Assembly: GCA_023399155.1 (NCBI GenBank)
Contig: JAEWQP010000018.1
Span: 1-64,000, forward strand
Length of the DNA stretch: 64,000 bases
Reading direction: 5' to 3'
From: Verrucomicrobiota bacterium
GTDB taxonomy: Bacteria; Verrucomicrobiota; Verrucomicrobiia; Opitutales; Opitutaceae
The notes below the pieces were generated by a model, which did not search any database, was not told the DNA's origin, and saw only the letters and a program-made list of their open reading frames with translations. Made by a program: the position numbers and the translations under genes. Position 1 is the stretch's first letter; each line of letters starts with the position of its first letter. This document shows, piece by piece, positions 8,442 through 18,106 of the stretch.

Positions 8442-10013
8442 ATGTCCGAGAAACCAGCATCCACCGGCGGCGCACCTGCCACGTCCGCGGCCGACACCGG
8501 AGCCTCCAAGGCACCCGACATGGAAATGATCGTCTCGCTCGCCAAGCGACGCGGCATCATCTTTCCCTCCTCCGAGATCTACGGGGGCCTGAACGGTTTC
8601 TTCGACTACGGTCCGCTCGGCGCCGAGATCAAACGCAACATCCGCAACGCCTGGTGGGCGGACATGGTGCACCGCCGCGACGATGTCGTCGGCCTCGAGA
8701 CCTCGATCATCATGCACCCGAAGGTCTGGGAGGCCTCCGGCCACGTCGAGGGCTTCACCGACCCCATGGTCGACTGCAAGGTCTCGAAGAACCGCTACCG
8801 CGCCGACCAGCTCTTCTTCTCGCCCGTGGTGGTGACGGCCGAGGACGGCACGACCTCCACGGTCGCGTACGTCTCGGCCCTCGAGGGCGACGACACCGCT
8901 GGCGAACTGCAGAAGAAGGCCGAGGAGCTGAAGCGCAAGAAGGCCATCCGCGGTGCGCTCGCCCCCGTTGTCTGCAAGGACATCACCGAGGCGCAGGCGG
9001 AGGAGATCCCGCTCATTCCGTCGCCCGCCACCGGCGAACCCGGCAGCCTCACGCCGCCGCGCGCCTTCAACCTCATGTTCTCCACGCACGTCGGCGCGCT
9101 GGCGGACGCCTCGTCGATCGCCTACCTGCGGCCGGAGACGGCGCAGGGCATGTTCGTGGACTTCAAGAGCGTGGTCGACACGGGCCGCGTGAAGCTGCCC
9201 TTCGGCATCGCGCAGATCGGGAAGTCGTTCCGCAACGAGATCACGCCGCGCAACTTCATCTTCCGCTCGCGCGAATTCGAGCAGATGGAGATGGAATACT
9301 TCATCCATCCCGACGCCGATTGGTTCGCCTGCCACGAGTCGTGGCTGCAGTGGTGCCAGGACTGGCTCGTATCCATCGGCATCCCACGCGAACAGCTCTC
9401 GCTGCACGAGCACCCGAAGGAGAAACTCTCCTTCTACTCGCGGCGCACGGTGGACATCATGTTCAGGTACCCGTTCGGCGTGCAGGAGCTCTGGGGCATC
9501 GCCGCGCGCAGCGACTACGACCTCAAGCAGCACGCCAAGTTCTCCGGCAAGCCGATGGAGATGTTTGACGAGGCGACGAAGCAGAAGTTCGTGCCGCACG
9601 TCATCGAGCCGGCTGTCGGTGTGGACCGGATACTCCTGGCCGTGCTCGTCAGCGCCTACTACGAGGACGTCGTGGAGGGGGAGAAACGCACCGTGCTGCG
9701 CCTGCATCCCCGCGTCGCGCCCTACAAGGTCGGCGTGTTCCCGCTGCTCAAGAACAAGCCGCAGCTCGTGGAGCGCGCGCAGCAGCTCTACAAGCGCCTC
9801 AAGCGCCGCTGGAACGTGTTCTACGACGAGGCCGGAGCGATCGGACGCCGCTACCGCCGCCAGGACGAGATCGGCACGCCCTGGTGCGTCACCATCGACT
9901 TCGACACGGTGGAGAAGGACGGCACCTTCACGATCCGCGACCGCGACACGCTCGAGCAGAAGCGGATCACCGAGGCCGAACTGATCGCGTTTCTCGACGA
10001 GAAGGTGGACTGA
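8442..10013 (+). CDS. glyS: Glycyl-tRNA synthetase, one-subunit (alpha2) type
   Basis: 523 residues. It charges tRNA-Gly. The N-terminal class II core begins ALAKRRGIIFPSSEIYGGLNG-like near residue 30 (segment GIIFPSSEIYGGLNGFFDYG). Further class II motifs are RPETAQGMFVDFK, the motif 2 loop FRNEITPRNFIFRSREFEQME and the motif 3 region EPAVGVDRILLAVL. A C-terminal anticodon-binding domain follows (APYKVGVFPLLKNKP to the end). This single-chain form is related to the archaeal/eukaryotic type and differs from the alpha/beta tetramer of many proteobacteria. The first 25 residues are Ala/Ser/Pro-rich, so the internal Met at 8520 is an alternative start. No Shine-Dalgarno sequence. Confidence 0.96.
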   Translation: MSEKPASTGGAPATSAADTGASKAPDMEMIVSLAKRRGIIFPSSEIYGGLNGFFDYGPLGAEIKRNIRNAWWADMVHRRDDVVGLETSIIMHPKVWEASGHVEGFTDPMVDCKVSKNRYRADQLFFSPVVVTAEDGTTSTVAYVSALEGDDTAGELQKKAEELKRKKAIRGALAPVVCKDITEAQAEEIPLIPSPATGEPGSLTPPRAFNLMFSTHVGALADASSIAYLRPETAQGMFVDFKSVVDTGRVKLPFGIAQIGKSFRNEITPRNFIFRSREFEQMEMEYFIHPDADWFACHESWLQWCQDWLVSIGIPREQLSLHEHPKEKLSFYSRRTVDIMFRYPFGVQELWGIAARSDYDLKQHAKFSGKPMEMFDEATKQKFVPHVIEPAVGVDRILLAVLVSAYYEDVVEGEKRTVLRLHPRVAPYKVGVFPLLKNKPQLVERAQQLYKRLKRRWNVFYDEAGAIGRRYRRQDEIGTPWCVTIDFDTVEKDGTFTIRDRDTLEQKRITEAELIAFLDEKVD

Positions 10014-10217
10014 AGCAGCCGTATCGCTCCGTCGGATGGAGCACGACCTTGCTTCCGGCACGCTCGTCAGCGCGCAATCCACAACCTGCCCGGCCGCCTG
10101 TGCCGCGGGCTTCGGCGGCACCTGACACCCGCATCGCTCCGTCGCGACCTGCGCGACGGGCGCGCGGCCGGTCTCGGGTCTTGACGCGAGCATCCCCGGC
10201 CTGACCAATCCGAGGTG

Positions 10218-13200
10218 ATGGCGAACGGCCTCGAACTCGCTCCGAACGAAAGGGACGCTCTGCGCGCGGCAATCAACGCGTTCGAGTGGCCCGCCCGTTC
10301 GCGCGGCGAGCAGTATTGTCGACGGGGTGCGGTGCGGGACGTGTGGCCGAGGGAACTCACGGACGAGGAGCCCGGAGTAGCGGGATTCGAGGCACACGTG
10401 CTGGGTTCGCAGACCTACCAGGTCACGTGGATCCATGAGCCTCGCGTGGGCTGGGCATGTTCGTGCACGTGCCCGGTCGGGATCGACTGCAAGCATGCCT
10501 ACGCGGCGGCGCGTCATCTTCTCGATCTCCAGGGGAGCGGGCCAATCACCGCGGCGGACGCGACCTGCGCCTCGCCCGCCGGGATTTCCGGCCCCGCGGC
10601 CGAGCTGATCGCGCTGCTGGAACAGCGGCATGGACGACCACTGACCAAGGCCGAGACGGGATTCGTCAGGAAGCTCGAACAGCTTTGGATGCGCCACCGC
10701 TCCCATGGCACCATCTACGCGCAGGAACTGGCCGACGTAAGCCTCGCCGATCGCAGCGCGGGTCTCTTTTACGATCCGAACCCGGCGATTCGTGGCGAAT
10801 GGGAACAACCCCTGACGTCGCCGCTGGAACTCTGGCAACACCTCGCGTTCTACGCCGAGCGCGCCAATCGTCCGCTCCCGCCCTTGATGAAGCCGGTCAC
10901 GGACACCGCCAGCGTCCGGGCCAGAATCGAAGAACGCGAGCGAAAGCGGCACATCGCGCATTGGACGCAGCTCTTCTCGCAGCCGCCACGGCCGCCGGGG
11001 ACGGGGGCGCCGGACGTCGCCATCCCGGAGGTGCGGCTGCGGCTCGCCTCACCGAAGTTGATTTGGGAATACAGAAGCGGGCCGAACGAACCGTGGCGCG
11101 CCGCCAAGGGCGGAATGGTGCAGCAGTGGTTCGCCGCGCTGGAGAACAGCCCCGCCTCCGTGCCGCCCGCGACGCTCGCGATCCTCCAGGAGGTCCAGCT
11201 GCGCCGCTACCGGCCGAATCCACATGGCTACTACGGGTGGAAGACCGGCGCTGAGCCGCAGACGCTCAAGCTCGACGATGAATCGACGGGGGACCTGGTC
11301 GCCTGGATGCTGGCCAGCGATTCGCTGCGCGCCGCGTTCGTCAACAATCAAGGCGAGGCTTACGATGCGGAGCGCGTCGCGCTGGTCTGGACGGCGCGGC
11401 GCGCGCCCGGGCGGCCGGACGACGTGGAGTTCGCTGTCACCCTGGCGGACGGCTCCGCGGTCCCGCGCGACTTGGTGGAGCTGGCCGGCCGCTCCCGGCT
11501 CGGGCTCCACGGACGGTCAGTGTATCAGTTTCCGCCTTACGTTCCAGGGGTTCCGACGTCCGGGGCCGTGATCCCGCGCGAGGCGCTGGCCGCGGTCTCC
11601 GCGGTGCGCCACCTGCGGCGTGCGGGCGTGGTGGCCCCCGCGGATCTGGAACTGCCGCGGGTGGAGGTCGTCACCCTGGCGCCATGCTTCCGGTGCGAAC
11701 TGGCCGATGAGGGGGCGGAGGGATCCGGCCGTGGCGTTTCCGTGCTGCAGGTCGAGCTGCTGGCGCGTTCCGCGGACGGACTGGTCGCGAAGCGGTGGAA
11801 CGGCCAGGCGTGGACATCGATGGCGGGCAAGGGCACCAGCGCGCTGCCGCGCGCCGGCAACCGGATCTGGGACTTCGACCTGGGGCGTGCCGACGCGGTG
11901 ATACCGCTGCTCAACGAGCTGCGTTTGGGGTGGGCGGGGCCCTCGCGGGCGTGGACTCGCGCGGTCACAAAGTCGTTTCCCGCCGATTTCTCGAATTGGG
12001 CCGGGACCGTCCGCGCGGCCGGTGCCGACCTTGAGTGCGATCCACGCCTCGCCGGGCTCGTCCGTCCACCCGACCGCGGACGCTTCGAGATCGAAGTCGC
12101 TGCATCGGATGAGGGTGGCACCGGTATCGACTGGTTTGATCTCAAACTCGTCCTCCGCGCCGAGGACGCTACGCTGACTGAGGCGGAGATCGCGTTGTTG
12201 CTGAAGGCGCGCGGTGGTTTCGTGTTGTTGAAAGGCAAGGGCTGGCGGCGGCTGGAGGTCGAGATCGAGGATGAGCAGCGCGCCCGGCTCGAGGAACTCG
12301 GGCTCGATGCGGAGATCCTCGAGAAGGGCGGGGGCCGGCAGCGCTTCCACGCCTTGCAGCTGGCGGACGAGCGCATCGCCGGCCTGCTACCTGAGGAGCA
12401 CGCGGCGCGTGCGCGCGATCGTGCGGCGTCGCTGCGGGCCGTCGAGCCGCCTGCCGTCCCTCCCGGCCTGAGTGCCGAGTTGCGGCCGTATCAGCGCGAG
12501 GGTTTTCACTTTCTTGCCCATCTCGCCAGCAACCGCCTGGGCGGCCTGCTGGCCGACGACATGGGCCTGGGCAAGACCGTGCAGGCGCTGGCGTGGCTGC
12601 TGTGGCTCGACGGCCGGCGCGATGTGGCGGCCAGGCCGCTGCGCGTCCTCGTGGTGTGTCCCAAGAGTGTGGTGACGAACTGGGAGAACGAGGCGCGGCG
12701 ATTCGCCCCATCGCTAAGCGTGGCCGCGTATCGTGCGCGGTCGGAACTGACGGATGCGAACCTCACCGTGATCAACTATGCGCAACTCCGGCTCGCGGCG
12801 GGTGTGCTCCGCCCTGTGGAGTGGGATGCGGTCATCCTCGACGAGGGGCAGAACATCAAGAACCCCCAGTCGCAGACCGCGCAGGTGGCGCGCGAGCTAA
12901 GAGCGATGCACCGGCTCGTGCTCACCGGCACGCCGATCGAAAACCGCGTGCTCGATCTTTGGAGTCTGTTCGCATTCGCCATGCCGGGGCTGCTGGGCGG
13001 GCAGACGTCATTTAGGCGCACCTACAACGACAAGACCGATCCGCTCGCCCGCGCGCGGCTGGCCCGGCGCGTGCGGCACTTCATGCTGCGGCGCACCAAG
13101 GCCCAGGTCGCGGCGGACCTGCCGCCGCGCATTGAGGAAGACCTCGTCGTCGAGCTGGAGCCGGCGCAGCGGCGGCTCTACGACGCTGAGATCAAACGCG

Positions 13201-13841
13201 CGCGTCAGATGCTCCTGCAGGCGAAAACGGCGCGGGAGTTCGACGGGCTGCGCTTCAGCATCCTCCAATCCTTGCTGCGGCTGCGCCAGATCTGTTGCGA
13301 CCCGCGCTTGCTCGGCGCCTCGACTTCGCCGGGAGACAGCGCGAAGGTGGGGGCTCTGATCGACCAGCTCGAGCCGATCCTCCAGGAGGGGCACAAGGTG
13401 CTCATCTTCTCGCAGTTTGTCTCGATGCTTCAACTCCTTCAGCCGGAGCTCACGGCGCGCGAGATCCGTTACCTCACCATCACAGGGCAGACGGAGAACC
13501 GGCAGGAACTCGTCGACCGCTTCCAGAATTCGCCGGACGAGCGGGTGTTTCTCCTTTCCCTCAAGGCAGCCGGCGCCGGGCTCAACCTCACCGCCGCAAG
13601 TTACGTCGTGCTCTTTGATCCCTGGTGGAATCCGGCGGTCGAGGCGCAGGCGATCGATCGTACGCACCGCATCGGCCAGGCCAGCCAGGTGATCGCGTAT
13701 CGTCTCCTCGCCAAGGATACGGTCGAGGAGAAGATCCGCCTGCTGCAGAAGGCAAAGTCCGAGCTGGCGCGCGCGGTGGTCCAGGAGGAGAGCCTCGCGA
13801 GCGTGCTCAACCTCGAGGACCTGCGCTACGTGCTCGGTTGA
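10218..13841 (+). CDS. SWIM zinc-finger SNF2-family helicase/ATPase
   Basis: About 1207 residues. Residues 81-93 hold a SWIM metal-binding motif (CSCTCPVGIDCKH). A long middle region of unassigned fold follows. The C-terminal half is a SNF2 ATPase: motif I DDMGLGKT (Lys786), motif II DEGQ (from Asp875), motif III LTGTPIENR, and motifs V/VI in LKAAGAGLNLT and DRTHRIGQ. It probably translocates on double-stranded DNA and remodels protein-DNA complexes; the substrate is unknown. The same SWIM-SNF2 layout is common in bacteria, mostly as lone genes. The ATG at 10218 has a weak purine stretch (gagg) before it, one of the few in this window. Confidence 0.95.
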   Translation: MANGLELAPNERDALRAAINAFEWPARSRGEQYCRRGAVRDVWPRELTDEEPGVAGFEAHVLGSQTYQVTWIHEPRVGWACSCTCPVGIDCKHAYAAARHLLDLQGSGPITAADATCASPAGISGPAAELIALLEQRHGRPLTKAETGFVRKLEQLWMRHRSHGTIYAQELADVSLADRSAGLFYDPNPAIRGEWEQPLTSPLELWQHLAFYAERANRPLPPLMKPVTDTASVRARIEERERKRHIAHWTQLFSQPPRPPGTGAPDVAIPEVRLRLASPKLIWEYRSGPNEPWRAAKGGMVQQWFAALENSPASVPPATLAILQEVQLRRYRPNPHGYYGWKTGAEPQTLKLDDESTGDLVAWMLASDSLRAAFVNNQGEAYDAERVALVWTARRAPGRPDDVEFAVTLADGSAVPRDLVELAGRSRLGLHGRSVYQFPPYVPGVPTSGAVIPREALAAVSAVRHLRRAGVVAPADLELPRVEVVTLAPCFRCELADEGAEGSGRGVSVLQVELLARSADGLVAKRWNGQAWTSMAGKGTSALPRAGNRIWDFDLGRADAVIPLLNELRLGWAGPSRAWTRAVTKSFPADFSNWAGTVRAAGADLECDPRLAGLVRPPDRGRFEIEVAASDEGGTGIDWFDLKLVLRAEDATLTEAEIALLLKARGGFVLLKGKGWRRLEVEIEDEQRARLEELGLDAEILEKGGGRQRFHALQLADERIAGLLPEEHAARARDRAASLRAVEPPAVPPGLSAELRPYQREGFHFLAHLASNRLGGLLADDMGLGKTVQALAWLLWLDGRRDVAARPLRVLVVCPKSVVTNWENEARRFAPSLSVAAYRARSELTDANLTVINYAQLRLAAGVLRPVEWDAVILDEGQNIKNPQSQTAQVARELRAMHRLVLTGTPIENRVLDLWSLFAFAMPGLLGGQTSFRRTYNDKTDPLARARLARRVRHFMLRRTKAQVAADLPPRIEEDLVVELEPAQRRLYDAEIKRARQMLLQAKTAREFDGLRFSILQSLLRLRQICCDPRLLGASTSPGDSAKVGALIDQLEPILQEGHKVLIFSQFVSMLQLLQPELTAREIRYLTITGQTENRQELVDRFQNSPDERVFLLSLKAAGAGLNLTAASYVVLFDPWWNPAVEAQAIDRTHRIGQASQVIAYRLLAKDTVEEKIRLLQKAKSELARAVVQEESLASVLNLEDLRYVLG

Positions 13842-13989
13842 TGGAGACCCGCGAGGCCGGACGCATCGCAGGCCTGTCCTCGATGGCCAGTGGAGGAGTC
13901 CAGGCTGACACGCTCCCACGTGTCTCGGGGTCTACGGTAAGAATCCGCGGCGGGTTGTCCGCGGACCTCCGCTCCGGTTTTCCTCTCCC

Positions 13990-14691
13990 ATGGCTTCAGG
14001 CAGTCTCTCCGGGCGCACCGCGCTCGTCACCGGTTCAAGTCGCGGCATCGGCCGCCTGGTCGCTGGGGCGCTCGCGCGTGAAGGCGCGCACGTTTTCGTG
14101 CATGGCCGCAGCGAGGCCGCGTGCTCGCGGACCCTGGAGGAGATCCGTGCGGCAGGCGGTGAGGCACGCGCATTCGCCGCGGAACTCGCCGATCCTGCGC
14201 AGGTGGAATCGCTCGCCGATCGTGTCATCGCCGCCGGCGGTGTGGACATCCTCTACAACAATGCGGCCGTCATGTGCCCGTGGCGGGAGCAGGTCGGGCT
14301 CCAGGCGCTCGCGGACTGGCAGGTGTCGTTTCAGGTGAACGTCTTTGCGCTGGTGCGGCTCACGGCGCGACTCGCGCCCGCGATGCGCGAGCGCGGCTGG
14401 GGCCGCATCGTCAATGTCACCTCCGGCATCGACAAGACCCCGCAGCTCGCCGCCTACGGCGCCTCGAAGTGGGCGGTGGACAAGTTCACCGACGACCTTG
14501 CCGCGGAGCTGAAGGACTCCGGCGTGATCGTCTCGCGACTCGATCCGGGTTGGTTGCGCACCGACCTGGGCGGTCCCAATGGCGAACACGCCCCGGAAAC
14601 AGTGCTGCCCGGCGCACTCGTTCCCGTGCTGTTACCCGACGACGCCGCGGGGGGACAGTTCTTCCGTGCGCAGGAGTTGCGGGGCGCCTGA
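13990..14691 (+). CDS. Short-chain dehydrogenase/reductase (SDR)
   Basis: 233 residues, a classical single-domain SDR. The NAD(P)-binding motif is TGSSRGIGR (residues 15-23), followed by the NNAA motif, the catalytic Ser in NVTSG and the YGASK active-site pair. The substrate cannot be read from sequence. The final residues lack a membrane segment, so it is a soluble cytosolic oxidoreductase. The start is preceded by a pyrimidine run (ttttcctctccc) and no Shine-Dalgarno sequence. The next gene (potassium transporter) begins about 130 bases downstream; a functional link is not evident. Confidence 0.92.
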   Translation: MASGSLSGRTALVTGSSRGIGRLVAGALAREGAHVFVHGRSEAACSRTLEEIRAAGGEARAFAAELADPAQVESLADRVIAAGGVDILYNNAAVMCPWREQVGLQALADWQVSFQVNVFALVRLTARLAPAMRERGWGRIVNVTSGIDKTPQLAAYGASKWAVDKFTDDLAAELKDSGVIVSRLDPGWLRTDLGGPNGEHAPETVLPGALVPVLLPDDAAGGQFFRAQELRGA

Positions 14692-14822
14692 GGGGCGCCT
14701 CCGCCCGGTGTCCGGACACGCGATACCATCCAGACACATTCGCTCGTGTGCCGGCGGATGCGGGCCGGCTCAGCCGGCCTCCTCGCGCTGCGAAACGTTT
14801 GCAGGACCTTCTCGACGCGGGC

Positions 14823-16631
14823 GTGGCGAGCCGCAGACTTGACGCAATCGTGGAGCACGTCGGTTCTCGAACGTCGAAGGCGCGCTGGGATTTGTTTTTT
14901 CGCACGCTGCTCGCGTGCTGCGGCGTCGCGGCGCTCGGGCTCATCGTGCGGGTCGCCGGGTGGGAACACGAGGCGGCCTTCCTCCCCTGGATGGAGGTGA
15001 TCTCCCGGACGGTTCTCGCCTGCTATGCCGTCAGCGAGTTCGGGCGCCTCGCGGTGGCGCCATCGCCCCGCGTGTGGCTGCGACGCCGCTGGCCCGAGTT
15101 GATCATCGCGCTCCTGGGAGCCTTCATGGCCGTGCGCTTTCGGGCCACACTGACCAACCTGCAGGAGCTGCTCCCGGGCGTCGCGGTCGCCGAACTGACC
15201 TTCCTGCTCGTCGCAGCCACCCAGGTCCCGCTGCTGCTCGACCTGGGGCTTCGCTTTGTCCGGCTGCAGGATATCTTTGCCGAACGACGGGTCTCGCCGG
15301 GCGCGGTGATGATCGTGACATTCGGGTTGCTCGCGGTCGTGGGCACGCTGCTGCTCAAGATGCCGCGGGCCACGGTCGACGGTATCAGCTGGCTGGATGC
15401 GCTGTTCATGAGCACGAGCGCGGTGTGCGTGACAGGGCTTACCGTGGTCGATGTCGAAGCCACGTTCTCCCCGACCGGGCGGGTCATCCTGCTGCTGCTC
15501 ATCCAGGTCGGCGGGCTGGGCGTCATGACGTTGACCACGTTCCTGGCTGCGATGTTCGGCGCGATGTCGTTGCGCGGCCGCGTTCTGCTGCAGGACCTCA
15601 TCAACGAGGAAAACATCGGCCGCATCGGGCGAACCCTGCCGCTGATCCTCCTCATGACCTTTGCCTTCGAGGCGGCCGGGGCGATCGCGCTCCATCAGGC
15701 ACTGGCCCACGTGGACGATCCGCGCGCCGGCGGCTGGTTCCCCGCGGTGTTTCACAGCGTCTCCGCCTTCTGCAACGCCGGGTTCTCGATCTGGTCCGGG
15801 GGCTTGTATGACCCGGTCGTCCGCGGCAACGAGTCGGTCCAGGTCATCATCATGAGCCTGGTGTTCGCCGGCGGGCTCGGTTTCCCGGTCTTCTACGCCA
15901 CCACGATCTGGCTGGGTGCGCGGACCGCCCGCGGGTTGGGTTGGCGGCAGCGGCGCGCCGTGCTCTCGCTCCACGCGCGCCTGGCATGGGTGACCTCGCT
16001 CGCTCTCATCGTGTCCGGTGCGCTCGGATTCTGGCTGGCTGAATACGGGCGGGGTGATGTTGACCGTGGCGGCGATACCATCATCGCGGCATTTTTCCAC
16101 TCCGTCGCCTCGCGCACGGCAGGCTTCAACATCAGCCCGGTCGAGGCGCTCAGCCCCGGCTCAGTGCTGGTGATGATCATCCTCATGTTCATCGGCGGAT
16201 GCCCGGGCAGCACGGCAGGCGGGATCAAGACCACGACCTTCGCTGTCGCGCTGCTCAACGCGCGCCGCATCGTCACCGGCCGCCCCGATGCCGAGGCCTT
16301 CGGCCGCCGGATCGCCGAGGAGTCGATATCGCGTGCCCTGGCCATCATCGTGCTCGCGGTCGTATTCATCACGCTGATCTCGGTGCTCCTGGCGATGGCC
16401 GAGCCGCGTTTCGCGCTGTCCGATATCGTCTTTGAGACCGTGAGCGCCGCGTCGACGGTCGGCATGAGCCGCGGGATTGTCCCACAATTCGGACCTGTCG
16501 GAAAACTCCTGCTCGTCCTCGCGATGTTCGTGGGCCGCATCGGCGTGCTCTACGTCTTCTTCGCCTTCGTGCGACGTCGCGAGACCGGTGCACCCTTCCG
16601 CCTGCCCGAGGAGGGCGTGATCGTGGCATGA
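14823..16631 (+). CDS. ktrB: TrkH/KtrB-family potassium uptake channel subunit with extra N-terminal membrane helices
   Basis: About 602 residues from a GTG at 14823; GTGs at 14748 and 14850 are equally possible. The four pore loops of the superfamily are visible with their filter glycines: STSAVCVTGLT, SVSAFCNAGFS, SVASRTAGFN and SAASTVGMS. Before this core, roughly 130 residues add three or four hydrophobic helices (ARWDLFFRTLLACCGVAALG onward). These are not part of a minimal KtrB. It should carry K+ (often Na+-coupled) across the inner membrane with the regulatory subunit encoded 189 bases downstream. Confidence 0.92.
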   Translation: MASRRLDAIVEHVGSRTSKARWDLFFRTLLACCGVAALGLIVRVAGWEHEAAFLPWMEVISRTVLACYAVSEFGRLAVAPSPRVWLRRRWPELIIALLGAFMAVRFRATLTNLQELLPGVAVAELTFLLVAATQVPLLLDLGLRFVRLQDIFAERRVSPGAVMIVTFGLLAVVGTLLLKMPRATVDGISWLDALFMSTSAVCVTGLTVVDVEATFSPTGRVILLLLIQVGGLGVMTLTTFLAAMFGAMSLRGRVLLQDLINEENIGRIGRTLPLILLMTFAFEAAGAIALHQALAHVDDPRAGGWFPAVFHSVSAFCNAGFSIWSGGLYDPVVRGNESVQVIIMSLVFAGGLGFPVFYATTIWLGARTARGLGWRQRRAVLSLHARLAWVTSLALIVSGALGFWLAEYGRGDVDRGGDTIIAAFFHSVASRTAGFNISPVEALSPGSVLVMIILMFIGGCPGSTAGGIKTTTFAVALLNARRIVTGRPDAEAFGRRIAEESISRALAIIVLAVVFITLISVLLAMAEPRFALSDIVFETVSAASTVGMSRGIVPQFGPVGKLLLVLAMFVGRIGVLYVFFAFVRRRETGAPFRLPEEGVIVA

Positions 16632-16820
16632 TCGTCAATCGGTGCAAACGGCACGAGCCCAGGAGTCGCAGTTGAACCCTTCTTGCCCACGGGTGCTCAG
16701 GGAGATAGGGCCCGGCCACGACCCGCCGCTCACGCGGGACTTGGGTGAACGCGTCACGTTCTGCCGTTTATCAGTGCCAACGCGTGTTCGTGCGTGGTTA
16801 ACTCTTCTGCGATATCCAGG

Positions 16821-17480
16821 ATGAAAATCGGCGTTGTTGGTCTCGGAACCTTTGGCAGCCACCTCGTGCGCGAGTTGGCGGAAACCGGCGTGGAGGTCCT
16901 CGCCGTCGACAAGCGCGAGTCGTGCGTGGACGCCGTGAAAAACGACGCCGCCTTTGCCGCCGTGATGGACGTGACGGCGCGCGATGTGCTCGAGCGGCTG
17001 CCGATCGGCGAACTCGACGCGGTGGTGGTCACGATCGGTGATGACTTTCGCAGCGCCATGCTCGCGACGGCGCATCTGATCGCGCTCAAGCCCAAGCGCC
17101 TCATCTGCCGCGCCGCCTCGGAAACGCACGAGCAGCTCCTCGCGGCCCTGGGGGTGACGGAGATCCTCGTGCCCGAGCGCGTGGCCGCCGGGCAGGTCGC
17201 GGCGCGCCTCGCGATCCACGGCGTGACCGGCGCCTACGAGGTCGCCGAGGGCTTTAATGTTCACGAGATGCTCCCGCCTGCGCGTGCGATCGGGCGGACG
17301 ATGAAGGAGCTGAATTTGCGCGGCAACTACGAGATCAACCTGATCACCGTGAAGCGCCGCGACGCCAAGGGCCGCGTGACCGTGGTCGGCGTGCCGGGGC
17401 CCGACTTCGCCATCCAGGAGGGCGACGTCATGGTGCTCTTCGGCTCGGAGCGCGCCCTGCGGCGTTTCGCCGAGGCTTGA
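16821..17480 (+). CDS. ktrA: KtrA/TrkA potassium channel regulatory subunit (RCK)
   Basis: 219 residues. The N-terminal RCK_N Rossmann fold starts MKIGVVGLGTFGSHLVRELAE with the GxGxxG nucleotide motif and an acidic residue at the end of the second strand (VLAVDKRE). The C-terminal RCK_C domain (about 140-219) ends DVMVLFGSERALRRF. It binds ATP/ADP or NAD(H) and gates the membrane subunit encoded just upstream. The pair forms a complete Ktr-type system. The start is set by the ATG at 16821, where the family sequence begins. Confidence 0.95.
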   Translation: MKIGVVGLGTFGSHLVRELAETGVEVLAVDKRESCVDAVKNDAAFAAVMDVTARDVLERLPIGELDAVVVTIGDDFRSAMLATAHLIALKPKRLICRAASETHEQLLAALGVTEILVPERVAAGQVAARLAIHGVTGAYEVAEGFNVHEMLPPARAIGRTMKELNLRGNYEINLITVKRRDAKGRVTVVGVPGPDFAIQEGDVMVLFGSERALRRFAEA

Positions 17481-17560
17481 GGCCGGGCGAGACGTCACCC
17501 GGCCGGGGAGACTTGCGACCCCGGACTGGCACCGGCGCGAAACCCGACTACGTTTCCTCC

Positions 17561-17932
17561 ATGAAAACCGCCGCTCTGATCCTTGCCTCCGCGTTCCTCC
17601 TTACCGCCTCGCTGCGTGCCGCCGACGAGAAGAAGAACTGCGGCTGCGCCTGCTGCGAGGGCAAGGAGATCTGCTGCTGCCATGCCGGCCACGACATGGC
17701 CGAGCCGGCCGGGCATGCGCTCAAAGGCGTGGTCGTGGATGTCATGGCGGACAAGGGGTCGATCCTGGTCCGGCACGAGGAGATCCCCGGCGTGATGAAG
17801 GCGATGACCATGATGTTCCGCGTCGACGCCGCTGCGTTGGACGCGGTCAAGAAGGGCGATGCCATCCGCGCGCGGATGATCAACAAGAACGGCGCGTGGT
17901 GGCTGAGCGAGGTCAAGCCGGCCGCCCCGTAG
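17561..17932 (+). CDS. Exported Cys-rich, CusF-like copper-binding protein
   Basis: 123 residues. The signal peptide MKTAALILASAFLLTASLRA is followed by a cluster of seven cysteines between residues 27 and 40 plus His41 and His44, resembling a metallothionein patch. The remainder (about 52-120) is a CusF/PF11604-type OB-fold: GVVVDVMADKGSILVRHEEI and MKAMTMMF. The ligands His72, Met82 and Met84 are in the CusF positions, but the Trp that caps Cu(I) in CusF appears to be Met. It probably binds or hands on Cu(I)/Ag(I) in the periplasm. No CusA/CusB gene is adjacent. Confidence 0.85.
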   Translation: MKTAALILASAFLLTASLRAADEKKNCGCACCEGKEICCCHAGHDMAEPAGHALKGVVVDVMADKGSILVRHEEIPGVMKAMTMMFRVDAAALDAVKKGDAIRARMINKNGAWWLSEVKPAAP

Positions 17933-17964
17933 CCGATCGGTGGTGACGCAGCGGGGGACCCCGC

Positions 17965-18002
17965 AAAAAATGACCCCGCCGACCCTGCGGGCCGACGGGG
18001 TC
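17965..18002 (-). terminator. Rho-independent terminator for the minus-strand gene ending at 18107
   Basis: On the minus strand a stem GACCCCG/CGGGGTC (18002-17996 with 17978-17972) encloses a second stem CCC-GCA-GGG. It is followed, after one A, by six T (17970-17965). It lies 105 bases past the stop codon at 18107. A second small hairpin, gcgggg-ga-ccccgc (17951-17964), abuts it and could serve the plus-strand gene, though it has no T run in that direction. Confidence 0.65.
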
Positions 18003-18106
18003 CGAACCCCTACTGCTGAGGGTCAAACGGAATCCGGTTTGTGCGGAAGTCAACGCGACCGCCGCGGTTTTCAGTATCCAATCCTTCCCGTGCGGCGGCG
18101 CGCCGC

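Noticed and set aside
7113..10961. Minus-strand open frame of 1282 codons antisense to the activator, glyS and the helicase start
   Set aside because: It is antisense to three convincing genes. It has the repetitive Arg/Gly/Ala composition of a G+C-rich shadow frame and shows no domain.
14454..16100. Minus-strand open frame of 548 codons antisense to the potassium channel gene
   Set aside because: The plus-strand frame has clear KtrB pore motifs. The antisense frame is Gln/Arg/Glu-rich with no fold.
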